A stretch of DNA of 64,000 nt from Pseudomonas sp. DY-1. Lineage in GTDB: Bacteria; Pseudomonadota; Gammaproteobacteria; Pseudomonadales; Pseudomonadaceae. Position numbers and translations under genes: made by a program. The notes beneath the pieces are model-generated. The model made no database searches. It was not told where the DNA came from and was given only the letters and a program-made list of their open reading frames with translations. How positions within the stretch are numbered: the stretch's first letter is position 1; each line of letters opens with the position of its first letter. Below are positions 1 through 14,241 of the stretch, in pieces. Where the stretch lies: the NCBI RefSeq assembly GCF_003626975.1, contig NZ_CP032616.1:3038001-3102000 (forward strand), given 5' to 3'.

Positions 1-308
1 ATGCAGAGCACGGCAAGCGGAGCGCCCTGGGCATCGCGCAGTACGGTGCTCACGGACCGGATTTTCTGGCCGTCCCAGTTGAGTTTCTCGTAGGGACCGA
101 TGTTCCGCTCGTCCACTTCCTCGCCAAGCATGTCTTCCAACGCCGCATCGTCGCCGACGCAACGCTTGGAAATGTTGTTGGCGATGTAGTCGATCTTCTG
201 TGTACGCAGGTCGTGCAGCACCACCTCGGCATGGGGAAAGAACAGCGTGGCAATGGCGTCCGCGATGGCGCGATAGTTATCCAGGGCGAGGTCTGGGCGA
301 GGGGTCAT
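1..308 (-). CDS. dauR: DauR-like PAS/YheO-type transcriptional regulator (5' part only)
   Basis: The first 102 codons are visible and the gene runs off the left edge, so the C-terminal helix-turn-helix is not in view. The visible part is a YheO-type PAS domain: an N-terminal helix with NYRAIADAIATLF, then VVLHDL, NISKR and a segment ending STVLRDAQGAPLAVLC. The ATG at 308 has a strong AGGAG ribosome site in front of it. It lies 79 bases downstream of dauA in the same direction. DauR controls D-arginine use in P. aeruginosa, and the order dauB-dauA-dauR is the basis for the name. The regulatory role here is inferred from family and context. Confidence 0.8.
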   Translation of the reverse strand, partial: MTPRPDLALDNYRAIADAIATLFFPHAEVVLHDLRTQKIDYIANNISKRCVGDDAALEDMLGEEVDERNIGPYEKLNWDGQKIRSVSTVLRDAQGAPLAVLC

Positions 309-387
309 GAAGCAGCTCCTGGAGCGGAAAGATCGGCGCCGGGCGCAAAGCCCGGCGCAGCGAGTGTGGCGCAAAGCGCCAACGTCG

Positions 388-2479
<2,092 letters not shown>

Positions 2480-2604
2480 GAGGGACGCTCCCGGGACTGA
2501 CATAAACAATTTGTCCATCTTGGACTTTTAAGTTTACATCAGCAAGGGGAGGGCGAGCCGGATGTACGAGATTGGCGCCTGGGTGTAAGGACAGGCACCG
2601 CGTA

Positions 2605-2640
2605 TGGGAGCGACTTCAATCGCGAATGAAGTCGCTCCCA
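2605..2640. repeat. REP-type palindrome
   Basis: A perfect 14-bp inverted repeat, TGGGAGCGACTTCA and its complement, encloses an 8-base loop containing TCGCGAA. The complementary strand has the TGTGGGAGCGA...TCGCGA form common in the intergenic REP elements of pseudomonads. It lies just past the 3' end of the DUF481 gene at 2658 and upstream of dauB, so it may also act as a transcriptional barrier. It has no T-run of an intrinsic terminator. Confidence 0.75.
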
Positions 2641-2657
2641 CAGGCAGGGCCGGCTTG

Positions 2658-3662
2658 CTACCAGCCTACGCCGAAGCCCACGGTGTAGCGGGTTTCATCG
2701 ATTTCGCCTTCAGCACCGCTGACCTGGTCCTTCTCCGCCTTCATGTTGAGCGAGGCCCAGTCGGTGAGCTTGTAGCGCAGGCCTACTTCGGCATCCAGGG
2801 AGTAGTCGGCGGTGTTGTCCAGCGGGCGGCCGACCTCACCGCTCGTGAAGAGCTCCACAGTCTTGCCCACCAGGTAGCGGTTGTAGTCCCACTTGGTACT
2901 GATGGAGTAGAAGCTTTCTTTTTCGCCATTGGAGAACTGATAGTCGCTGCGGTTGACCAGCCCGGCCAGGGAGAAGGCCCCGAGCTCGTCGTCCCAGAAC
3001 TGGTAACCGGGACCGGTACCCAGGGTGCGCTGGCGTTCGAGGTCTTCGACCTTGTCGCGTTTGTATTCACCGCGACCCTGCCAGAAGAATTTCTGGGTAA
3101 TGAAGCGATCGAGGGCGTACTCGGCTTCCCAGTTGTCCGTGGTCTTCACATCGTCGGTGAATTCGCGGTTGTATTCGCCTGAGGCATTGTGCCTCCAGCG
3201 GCCGTGGCGCGCCTTGGTCTTGAAGTCGACATCGTAGTCGTCGGTATCCTTCTCGGCGCGCTTGTAGTCCAGGGCTAGGTCGACGTTGCCGCTCCAGGTC
3301 AGGTCTTCCACCAGGGGCTTGGGCTTCATGATCTGCTCGATGCTGGCCAGTTCGACTTCCTTCGGCGCCTCGCCATTGGCGAGGATGACCTTGCCTTCGT
3401 CGGCGCGATGCAGCGACTTGGCGCGCTCGCCGTTGAGATCGTCCTGCTTGACCAGCAACTCGCGATCGCTTTCCAGGGTGGCGACTTTCTTCCAGTCCAA
3501 CGGGATGGTGCCGCCGTAGTCGGTCTCGAGAACCAACTTGCCACCATCGAACACGCGGATAGTGCCTGTGAGTTTGTCGCCGTTCTTCATCCAGACGGTG
3601 TCGGCGAAGGCGGTGGAGGAAGCGGCGGCGAGCGCCATGCACAGCAGATTTCTGGACAACAT
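2658..3662 (-). CDS. DUF481 family outer-membrane-type protein, copy 1
   Basis: 334 residues with a Sec signal peptide (MLSRNLLCMALAAASSTAFA, cut before DTVW). The N-terminal part, residues 20-110, has the module DTVWMKNGDKLTGTI...LDWKKV. The rest is a DUF481 domain of alternating polar/hydrophobic strands (for example the GPGYQFWDDELGAFSLAGL segment) ending in GFGVGW, a C-terminal aromatic as in outer-membrane beta-barrels. The ATG at 3662 is chosen because it places the signal peptide at the N-terminus; longer frames add no recognisable sequence. It is a tandem paralogue of the next gene. No specific function is known to me. Confidence 0.8.
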   Translation of the reverse strand: MLSRNLLCMALAAASSTAFADTVWMKNGDKLTGTIRVFDGGKLVLETDYGGTIPLDWKKVATLESDRELLVKQDDLNGERAKSLHRADEGKVILANGEAPKEVELASIEQIMKPKPLVEDLTWSGNVDLALDYKRAEKDTDDYDVDFKTKARHGRWRHNASGEYNREFTDDVKTTDNWEAEYALDRFITQKFFWQGRGEYKRDKVEDLERQRTLGTGPGYQFWDDELGAFSLAGLVNRSDYQFSNGEKESFYSISTKWDYNRYLVGKTVELFTSGEVGRPLDNTADYSLDAEVGLRYKLTDWASLNMKAEKDQVSGAEGEIDETRYTVGFGVGW

Positions 3663-3792
3663 AAAGCGGATTCTTTGCTCGGGTCTTCGAAAAAAGCCGG
3701 GCATTATCCTTATGACCGACAGCAGAGCAAGGACTGACCGGCCAGCGTCCGCTGAGTTCCAGAAAATCGATAGGCGTGATCCTCCCCTGGCC

Positions 3793-4791
3793 CTACCAGC
3801 CGATGCCGACACCAATGAGATAGTGCCTGTCGGAGTCGGTCTGGCCCAAGCCGCTCACCTGATCCAGTTCGTAGAGAAGCGACAGGCGTGCCCAGTCATT
3901 CAGGCGATAACGCAGGCCGAATTCGCTGTCGAGGACGTAGTCGATTTCATCTATCTGCGGCACCTGTAGCTGGGCCTTGGAATAGAGCTCGAAGCGAGTC
4001 CCCCAGATCAACCGCTTGAAGTCCCATTCGAAGGAGTAGGCGTTGAAGTCCAGGTCGCCGGCGTCGCTCTCCAGCTGGAAACGAGACAACTGTGCGATGA
4101 GGTCGAAGCGGCCCAGTTCGTTGTCCCAGAAGCGATAACCGGGCCCAAGGCCATAGGATCGCTGCCTCTCGAAGAACTGGAACTCGTCGTTCTCCTGGTC
4201 GTAGCTGCCACGCACGAACCAGTGCTGCGTGAGGAAGCGGTCGAGGTCGTATTCCAGCTCCCAGTTATCTTCGGTGCGCTCGCCGTTCTTGGTCTCCTTC
4301 TCGAACTGGCCGCTCAGTACATGCCGCCAGCGGCCGTGTTCGACACGGGTATCACCCTTGAGCTTCCATTCGTCCGTCTTGTCGTCATTGCGCTCCATGT
4401 CCAGCTTGGCATCGAGATTGCCTTCCCAGACCCGGTCCCGGATGAAAGGCCGCGGCGGCACCATCTGGCGAATGCTCGCCAGCGGCACCGTCTCGCTCTC
4501 GCCATTGACCAGGCGCACCATGCCTTTGCCCGCCGCGCCAAGGCTGCGGCTATGCTGGCTGTCGAGTCCGTCGCGCTTGATCTGCAACGGTTTCTCGGAG
4601 CGGAGGGTGTCGATATCCTTCCAGTCGATCAGCACCTGGCCGGCGTATTTGGTCTTCAATGCAAGCTTGCCACCATCGAGCAGGATGATCTCCCCGGTCA
4701 GGCGATCACCGTTGTTCAACCACACGGTGTCGGCCCAGAGCGGCAAGCAGGTCAGCAATACGAACGAAGCAATCAGGCTACGGAGCAGCAT
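3793..4791 (-). CDS. DUF481 family outer-membrane-type protein, copy 2
   Basis: 332 residues with signal peptide MLLRSLIASFVLLTCLPLWA, then DTVWLNNGDRLTGEI...IDWKDI. This is the same module as the downstream neighbour, followed by the DUF481 barrel-like domain ending LIGVGIGW. The two proteins match along their whole length (GRWRH, DNWELEYDLDRFLTQ, RSYGLGPGYRFWDNELG), so they arose by tandem duplication. The start codon overlaps the divergent start codon of the alkyltransferase-like gene (shared CATG at 4789-4792), and no clear ribosome site is visible for this gene. Copy 1 lies 130 bases downstream. Function unknown. Confidence 0.8.
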   Translation of the reverse strand: MLLRSLIASFVLLTCLPLWADTVWLNNGDRLTGEIILLDGGKLALKTKYAGQVLIDWKDIDTLRSEKPLQIKRDGLDSQHSRSLGAAGKGMVRLVNGESETVPLASIRQMVPPRPFIRDRVWEGNLDAKLDMERNDDKTDEWKLKGDTRVEHGRWRHVLSGQFEKETKNGERTEDNWELEYDLDRFLTQHWFVRGSYDQENDEFQFFERQRSYGLGPGYRFWDNELGRFDLIAQLSRFQLESDAGDLDFNAYSFEWDFKRLIWGTRFELYSKAQLQVPQIDEIDYVLDSEFGLRYRLNDWARLSLLYELDQVSGLGQTDSDRHYLIGVGIGW

Positions 4792-5176
4792 GGTCGGTAA
4801 GAAGAAGAAAGAACAAGCGCCTGAGCATGCATGGTCCGACTTGCCGGCAGCAAGCACGGACGTCCGCCGTGAGGCGCTCTACCTGACCCTGAACCAGGTT
4901 CCGGAAGGCAAGGTAGTGACCTATGGCGAACTGGCCGAACTGGCCGGCCTGGGCCGCGCCGCACGCTGGGTCGGTCGAACCCTGAGCCAGTTGCCGACAG
5001 GTACCCAGCTGCCTTGGCATCGGGTGCTGGGGGCCGGCGGACGCTTCAGCCTGGCGCTGGGCACGCCCTCTGGCAATGAGCAGCGGGCACGTTTGCGCGC
5101 CGAAGGGGTCAGTATCCAGAACGATCGGGTGGACATGCGTCGGCACGGCTGGCATCCCATGCCACCCAAGAGTTAG
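4790..5176 (+). CDS. Alkyltransferase-like (ATL) protein, MGMT family without the active cysteine
   Basis: 128 residues forming the DNA-binding C-terminal domain of O6-alkylguanine transferases: GKVVTYGELAELAGLGRAARWVGRTL is the recognition-helix region. The catalytic PCHR is replaced by PWHR at 75-78. That is the hallmark of ATL proteins, which bind O6-alkylguanine and direct the lesion to nucleotide excision repair instead of accepting the alkyl group. The ATG at 4790 has GGAG 4 bases upstream; the lysine-rich leader KKKKEQ is unusual but in frame. It is transcribed away from the DUF481 pair and towards ampG. Confidence 0.88.
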   Translation: MVGKKKKEQAPEHAWSDLPAASTDVRREALYLTLNQVPEGKVVTYGELAELAGLGRAARWVGRTLSQLPTGTQLPWHRVLGAGGRFSLALGTPSGNEQRARLRAEGVSIQNDRVDMRRHGWHPMPPKS

Positions 5177-5262
5177 AGTGCGCCCTGCCCTTTTTCTGCC
5201 CCCATCATGGACGCCGCGAGCAGCCTCATGCCCAGCACCACGTTTTTCGGACCACTCCGCTA

Positions 5263-7002
5263 ATGCCCCATCAATCCTGGCGCGCAGCCATCGCCGCCTA
5301 TGCCACGCCGGCCACTCTTTCGCTGTTGCTGCTCGGGTTCGCCGCTGGCCTCCCCTACATGCTGGTGTTTTCCACACTTTCTGTCTGGCTTCGCGAGGCT
5401 GGGGTATCCCGCGAGACCATCGGCTTCGCCAGCCTGATCGGCCTGGCGTACGCCTTCAAATGGATCTGGTCGCCGCTGCTCGACCAATGGCGCCTTCCGC
5501 TACTGGGCCGACTCGGCCGACGTCGCTCCTGGCTGGTGCTGTCACAGGCACTGGTGGGTCTGGGGCTGGTGGGCATGGCCCTGTGCGACCCCAAGACCAA
5601 CCTCACCTGGCTTATCGCGCTGGCGGTGCTGGTGGCGTTCGCCTCGGCTACGCAGGACATCGCCATCGACGCCTACCGCCTGGAAATTGCCGAGGACAGC
5701 CGCCAGGCCGCGCTGGCCGCCAGTTACATGACGGGCTACCGCGTATCCGCACTGCTCGCCACCGCAGGCGCGCTCTACTTTGCCGAGTGGTTCGGCTCCA
5801 CCGCCCAGGTCTATGATTACGGCGCCTGGGCTGGCACCTACCTGCTGTTCGCGCTGCTGATGCTACCGGGACTGATCACCAGCCTGTGGATGCGCGAGCC
5901 GCCGGTGGACCTCCCGGCAACGAGCACCACTTCGCGCTTCAAGCTCAAGCACCAGCTCTCTTCCGTGCTGATCCTGCTGGTCATGCTGATCTCCCTACCG
6001 GCAATGATCACCGGGCTGCTCGACCGGGCCTGGCCACGCGCCGCGCTGTACGCCATCTTCCTGGTCACCTGCCTGTCGCCCTGGGGAATGCGCCAGATCC
6101 TGCCGGTGCGCGAACTGCTCAGCCAGCAGCGCCGCCAGCTGCTGGTGGCCGCGCGCGGCAAGGTGATGCCCAACTTCGACTTCGTCCACCAGGCGGTGTC
6201 GATCATCGTCCTGATCGTGATCCTGGTGACCATCGCCGCTGCAGCCAAGGCGTTCTCTTCCGGCGCCTGGCCACGCGGGACGATGTTCCTGCTGATCACC
6301 CTGGCCTGCTTCTCCGCCGCCGGCCGCCTCCTGATGGCGCCGGTGCTGACCCCGATCAGCGAGTTCGTCCAGCGTTACCGCTGGCAGGCGTTGCTGCTGT
6401 TGGGGCTGATCGCCACCTACCGCATGTCGGACACCGTAATGGGCGTGATGGCCAACGTGTTCTACATCGACCAGGGCTTCACCAAGGAGCAGATCGCCAG
6501 CGTCAGCAAACTGTTCGGCCTGGTGATGACCCTGCTCGGCGCGGGTGCCGGCGGTGTGCTCATCGTGCGCTTCGGCATCCTGCCGATCCTGTTCATAGGC
6601 GGCATCAGCTCGGCGGCCACCAACCTGATGTTCGTGGCCCTGAGCGACATGGGTGCCCACCTGAACATGCTCATCCTGACCATTTCCTGCGACAACTTCA
6701 GCGCCGGGCTGGCCACTTCGGCGTTCGTCGCCTATCTCTCGAGCCTGACCAACCTGAAGTTCTCCGCGACCCAGTACGCCCTGCTCAGCTCCATCATGCT
6801 GTTGCTGCCGCGACTAATCGGCGGTTACTCGGGCGTGATGGTGGAGAGCGTGGGGTACCACAACTTCTTCCTGATCACGGCGCTGTTGGGCATTCCCACC
6901 CTGGTGCTGATCGCCATCCAGTGGGGCCGCGACCGCAAGCAGCCGAAGGAGAATGGCTCCTCCGATGCACCGGCGACACCGGGCTCTACCGAGCAACCAT
7001 GA
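5263..7002 (+). CDS. ampG: Muropeptide permease AmpG (MFS transporter)
   Basis: 579 residues with about 14 hydrophobic segments, close to P. aeruginosa AmpG (594). AmpG imports GlcNAc-anhydroMurNAc-peptides across the inner membrane for cell-wall recycling. In many gammaproteobacteria this also feeds the AmpR-AmpC beta-lactamase induction route. Diagnostic stretches are GFAAGLPYMLVFSTLSVWLREAGVS, KWIWSPLLDQ, the charged GRRRSWL loop and ASATQDIAIDAYRLE. The ATG at 5263 starts 86 bases after the ATL gene. It converges on mscS through a shared hairpin terminator at 7002-7029. Confidence 0.93.
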   Translation: MPHQSWRAAIAAYATPATLSLLLLGFAAGLPYMLVFSTLSVWLREAGVSRETIGFASLIGLAYAFKWIWSPLLDQWRLPLLGRLGRRRSWLVLSQALVGLGLVGMALCDPKTNLTWLIALAVLVAFASATQDIAIDAYRLEIAEDSRQAALAASYMTGYRVSALLATAGALYFAEWFGSTAQVYDYGAWAGTYLLFALLMLPGLITSLWMREPPVDLPATSTTSRFKLKHQLSSVLILLVMLISLPAMITGLLDRAWPRAALYAIFLVTCLSPWGMRQILPVRELLSQQRRQLLVAARGKVMPNFDFVHQAVSIIVLIVILVTIAAAAKAFSSGAWPRGTMFLLITLACFSAAGRLLMAPVLTPISEFVQRYRWQALLLLGLIATYRMSDTVMGVMANVFYIDQGFTKEQIASVSKLFGLVMTLLGAGAGGVLIVRFGILPILFIGGISSAATNLMFVALSDMGAHLNMLILTISCDNFSAGLATSAFVAYLSSLTNLKFSATQYALLSSIMLLLPRLIGGYSGVMVESVGYHNFFLITALLGIPTLVLIAIQWGRDRKQPKENGSSDAPATPGSTEQP

Positions 7003-7029
7003 AAAAGGCCGGCGAATGCCGGCCTTTTT
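7002..7029. terminator. Bidirectional terminator between ampG and mscS
   Basis: AAAAAGGCCGGC pairs with GCCGGCCTTTTT around a GAAT loop: a 12-bp perfect stem with A/T tails on both sides, placed between convergent genes. The first A of the stem overlaps the last base of the ampG stop codon. Confidence 0.9.
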
Positions 7030-7044
7030 CGTTCACGCCTAACC

Positions 7045-7869
7045 TCAGCTCGGCACCACCTGCACCATACGCGGCGGCTGCGCCAGCTCGACGCCCACCG
7101 CATTGAGGCCATCGCGCACGGTTTCGTTGAGCTTGAAGATCACACCCCAGTAATCGGCGTTGGAAACCCACAGGCGCAGCGAAAGGTTGATCGAGGTATC
7201 GCCCAGGGACGAAACCACTACCACCGGCTCCGGATCCTTGTGTACGCGCGGGTCCTGCGCCAGCTTCAGCAGCACATCACGAGCCTTGGAAAGGTCGGTG
7301 GTGTAGTCCACTTTCACGTCATACAGAACCTGACGATTGGCCTGCTTGGAGTAGTTGGTGATGATGCCGTTGGACAGGCTGCCATTGGGCATGATCACGG
7401 TCTTGTTGTCGCCGGTGCGCAACACGGTGTGGAAGATCTGGATGTGATCGACCGTGCCGGAAACGCCCTGCGCCTCGATGAAGTCACCGACCTTGAACGG
7501 ACGGAACAGCAGGATCAGCACGCCACCCGCGAAGTTGGCCAGGCTGCCCTGCAGCGCCAGGCCGATGGCCAGGCCCGCTGCACCGATGGCAGCCACGAAG
7601 GAGGTGGTCGATATGCCGATCATGGACGCCACACTGACCAGCAGCAGCACTTTCAGGACTATGTTGGCCAGGCTGCCGATAAATCCCTGCAGGGTACGAT
7701 CGACGCGGCGGTGCTGCATCAGCGCACCGACCCGGCCGGTCAGCACATTGATCAGCCACCAGCCGATCAGCAGGGTGAGCAGAGCCAGGGTCAGCTTGCC
7801 GCTGTATTCCAGAACTACGGGCAGCCAGGCTTCGGATACCTTCACCAGTTGGTCGACGTTCATCTCCAT
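7045..7869 (-). CDS. mscS: Small-conductance mechanosensitive channel (MscS family)
   Basis: 274 residues, aligned end to end with E. coli MscS (286). The pore helix and beta domain are clear: GAAGLAIGLALQGSLANFAGGVLILLFRPFKVGDFIE at about 90-127, then GTVDHIQIFHTVLRT and the PNG turn. The channel opens on membrane tension to release solutes during hypo-osmotic shock. The ATG at 7869 (MEMNVDQL) is preferred over a GTG at 7875 because GGGAGA lies 6 bases upstream. It lies downstream of yajQ, with a hairpin between them, so it is probably transcribed separately. Confidence 0.9.
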   Translation of the reverse strand: MEMNVDQLVKVSEAWLPVVLEYSGKLTLALLTLLIGWWLINVLTGRVGALMQHRRVDRTLQGFIGSLANIVLKVLLLVSVASMIGISTTSFVAAIGAAGLAIGLALQGSLANFAGGVLILLFRPFKVGDFIEAQGVSGTVDHIQIFHTVLRTGDNKTVIMPNGSLSNGIITNYSKQANRQVLYDVKVDYTTDLSKARDVLLKLAQDPRVHKDPEPVVVVSSLGDTSINLSLRLWVSNADYWGVIFKLNETVRDGLNAVGVELAQPPRMVQVVPS

Positions 7870-7898
7870 GTGCACTCTCCCGCGCTATTTCAGCGATG

Positions 7899-7934
7899 CA
7901 AAAAACCAGGCCGCCATGGACAAGCCATGGCGGC
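7899..7934 (-). terminator. Intrinsic terminator after yajQ
   Basis: A 10-bp perfect stem (GCCGCCATGG with its complement at 7910-7919 and 7925-7934). Reading on the minus strand, a short CCTGG is followed by a run of six T. It lies between yajQ and mscS, both on the minus strand. Confidence 0.75.
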
Positions 7935-7987
7935 AAAGGTTCAAAGAACTCCTGTTTTGCGACGCGAATCGGTCGCGAAGGTTCCGC

Positions 7988-8467
7988 TCAGTCGCGGAAG
8001 TTGTTGAATTGCAGCGGCATGCCGAACTCCTTGGCACGCAGGGCGGCAATGGCTTCCTGCAGGTCGTCGCGCTTCTTGCCGGTGACACGTACCTGCTCAC
8101 CCTGAATCGCGGCCTGGACCTTGAGTTTGCTTTCCTTGATATGAGCGACGATCTTTTTCGCCAGCTCCTTGTCGATACCTTCGCGTAGAACGGCTTCCTG
8201 CTTGACGATCTTGCCGGAAGCGTAGGAATCCTTGATCTCCAGGCACTGGACATCGATCTTGCGCTTGACCAGAGCCATCCTGAGGATTTCCAGCATCTGT
8301 TCCAGCTGGAAATCAGCATCGGCCGTCAGGGTGACCGTCAGTTCCTTGAACTCGAAACTGCCCTTGCCGCGCAGGTCGTAGCGGCGATCGAGCTCCTTCA
8401 TGGCGTTATCGACGGCGTTAGTGACTTCGTGTTTGTCCAGTTCGGACACCACGTCGAACGAGGGCAT
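7988..8467 (-). CDS. yajQ: YajQ family nucleotide-binding protein
   Basis: 159 residues, standard YajQ length, beginning [22 protein letters not shown] with a GGAGG ribosome site upstream. It contains the family features [34 protein letters not shown] and the C-terminal [28 protein letters not shown]. Members bind nucleotides and some bind cyclic-di-GMP. It lies back to back with a response regulator whose GGDEF domain is degenerate, which makes a c-di-GMP connection possible but unproven here. Confidence 0.92.
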   Translation of the reverse strand: MPSFDVVSELDKHEVTNAVDNAMKELDRRYDLRGKGSFEFKELTVTLTADADFQLEQMLEILRMALVKRKIDVQCLEIKDSYASGKIVKQEAVLREGIDKELAKKIVAHIKESKLKVQAAIQGEQVRVTGKKRDDLQEAIAALRAKEFGMPLQFNNFRD

Positions 8468-8692
8468 GGGATTCCTCCAGATAGACGGCGCGATCTGCAT
8501 CACGGATATGAAAGCGCCTGGCTTGACGGTTAAAAATGCGCACCCATTATAACCGAGCGACAAGCCGCCTTCTGGAGACCATCCCCCAGCAGTCCGAAAC
8601 CGGCAGAACGGTAGGGCGACAAGGCAACCCGAACGAGGCTTGATATCATACCGCCATACACCGCTGTTCCACTCCCCTTGCGAGCCTGCCAC

Positions 8693-10563
<1,871 letters not shown>

Positions 10564-10582
10564 CCCCGCGCTAGGCTCTGTT

Positions 10583-10633
10583 CGAAAAGCCGTCGAGCGA
10601 CGGTCAGCTTCACCGATGCGTAGGCGCTTTTCG
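10583..10633. repeat. Nested inverted repeats upstream of the sensor kinase
   Basis: CGAAAAGC (10583-10590) pairs with GCTTTTCG (10626-10633). Between them a small hairpin CCGTCG-AG-CGACGG lies at 10590-10603. It falls in the 113 bases between panE and the kinase gene. There is no T-run, so it is not an obvious terminator. It could be a leader structure or a decayed repeat. Confidence 0.45.
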
Positions 10634-10676
10634 TACGAAGCCCAACCAGTCCCTCAGCCCAGCCGCGGATATTTCC

Positions 10677-12695
<2,019 letters not shown>

Positions 12696-12696
12696 A

Positions 12697-13272
12697 ATGG
12701 GCAATCGCCTTTCCAAAATCTATACCCGCACCGGCGACAAGGGCGAAACCGGCCTCTCCAGCGGCCGACGCGTGCCGAAGAATCACCCGCGAATCGAAGC
12801 CATCGGTGAGCTCGACAGCCTGAACAGCCATCTCGGTCTGTTGCTCGCGGAACTGGCCGAAGGGCTGCCGCAATGGCCCGGTTTGAGCGAGGTGATCGAC
12901 GTGCTTGCGCCCTGCCAGCACCGATTGTTCGACCTTGGCGGTGAACTGGCGATGCCGGAGTATCAGGTGGTGGAAAAGCCAGAGATCGAGCGACTGGAGG
13001 CCGTCATCGACCTCTGGAACGACGAACTCGGGCCTTTGAAGAACTTCATTCTTCCCGGCGGCTCCCGCCTGATCGCCCAGGCCCACATCTGCCGCAGCCA
13101 CGCCCGCAGTGCCGAACGCCGGACCCAGGCGCTGAATGGCGAGGAACCGCTGCGCGAAGAGCTGCTGGCCTACCTGAACCGCCTATCTGACCTGCTGTTC
13201 GTCGCCGCGCGCTTGATTGCGCGACGACAAGGGGTGGATGAGGTGCTGTGGCAGGCAGCGAAGAAAAACTGA
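12697..13272 (+). CDS. Cob(I)alamin adenosyltransferase, PduO type
   Basis: 191 residues. It transfers the adenosyl group of ATP to cob(I)alamin to form coenzyme B12. The ATP-binding N-terminus is IYTRTGDKGETGLSSGRRV, and the C-terminal helix carries RSHARSAERRTQ, the R-x3-R-x2-ER pattern of PduO enzymes, plus LNRLSDLLFVAAR. It starts one base after the kinase stop codon, so it is translationally linked to it. No other B12 genes are nearby. Confidence 0.9.
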   Translation: MGNRLSKIYTRTGDKGETGLSSGRRVPKNHPRIEAIGELDSLNSHLGLLLAELAEGLPQWPGLSEVIDVLAPCQHRLFDLGGELAMPEYQVVEKPEIERLEAVIDLWNDELGPLKNFILPGGSRLIAQAHICRSHARSAERRTQALNGEEPLREELLAYLNRLSDLLFVAARLIARRQGVDEVLWQAAKKN

Positions 13273-13296
13273 GGTCGGTTGCACTTCGCGAACAGC

Positions 13297-14241
13297 TCAC
13301 GCCTCTGGCCAGAACGCCCGAATTCCGGCCACACCCTGGGCACCGATCTTCCAGGCACGCTCCTGCTCATTGGGGCCAACGCCGCCCAGCAGATAGGCCG
13401 GCTGGTTGAAACCACGAAGCAGCTCCTCGGCGCGGTCCCAACCCAGGGGCTGCGCTTCGGGATGGGTCTGGGTGGCTTGCACTGGCGAGAGGGTGACGAA
13501 ATCCACCTCCATGGCCGCGGCAAGTTGCAATTCCTCGATGCTGTGGCAGGACGCCGCCAGCCAGCGCTCACGTGGGAACGGGCGGCCGTTGGGGGCGTAC
13601 TTGCGCAGTTGTTCGGCTGTCAGGTGCCAACCGGCAGCGGGAAAATCGCCCAGCCACTCCAGCGGTCCCTTGAGCATCAGCTGCGCCTTGCCCGCGCAGA
13701 GTCCCAGTACATCCACGGCCAGGTCGCGGTACTGGGCATCGAACATGCGCGGCGCACGCAGCTGCACCAGGCGTACGCCACTGGCCAGGGCCGTCTTGAG
13801 GCCAGCCAGCAGGGCCTGTGGTTCGATGTCATCCGGGGTTATCAGGTAGCGGTCGGGCAACCGCGCGGCGGCAACTATCGGCTTGTTCGCGGCCGGGAAT
13901 TCGTAGTCGCCGAGTTCTCGCGGCGATGCCCAGGTCAGTGGCTGACCTTCGGCGCCATGGGGTTCGCCGGTGAACGCGCTGACTTCCCAGACATCCAGCA
14001 GTACATGCTTGTCCGGGTAGTCATGGTGAATCTGGATGAGTGGCCTGGCAGCGCTTACACGGATGCCCAGTTCCTCTTCCAACTCGCGGGAGAGCGCGGC
14101 CTGCACGGCCTCCCCCTCCTCCACCTTGCCGCCGGGAAACTCCCAGAGGCCGCCCTGGTGCTTGTCGTCAGGGCGCCTGGCAATCAGTACCCGGCCGTCG
14201 GCGCCGCGGATGACTGCGGCGGCAACATGCACTCGTTTCAT
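13297..14241 (-). CDS. mutT: Nudix hydrolase fused to a ThiE-like domain (MutT-type)
   Basis: 314 residues. Residues 1-130 are a MutT-type Nudix domain with the full box G38-x5-E44-x7-R52-E53-L-x-E56-E57-x-G59-I, expected to hydrolyse 8-oxo-dGTP or related nucleotides. Residues about 131-314 resemble thiamine-phosphate synthase (YLITP, VRLVQLRAP, AASCHSIEEL, LSPVQATQTHP, LLGGVGP). Several ThiE substrate residues are altered, so thiamine synthesis is doubtful. This fusion is the usual form in Pseudomonas (PA4400-like). The start overlaps the stop of the upstream GST gene (ATGA), with GGAGA in front. Confidence 0.88.
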   Translation of the reverse strand: MKRVHVAAAVIRGADGRVLIARRPDDKHQGGLWEFPGGKVEEGEAVQAALSRELEEELGIRVSAARPLIQIHHDYPDKHVLLDVWEVSAFTGEPHGAEGQPLTWASPRELGDYEFPAANKPIVAAARLPDRYLITPDDIEPQALLAGLKTALASGVRLVQLRAPRMFDAQYRDLAVDVLGLCAGKAQLMLKGPLEWLGDFPAAGWHLTAEQLRKYAPNGRPFPRERWLAASCHSIEELQLAAAMEVDFVTLSPVQATQTHPEAQPLGWDRAEELLRGFNQPAYLLGGVGPNEQERAWKIGAQGVAGIRAFWPEA

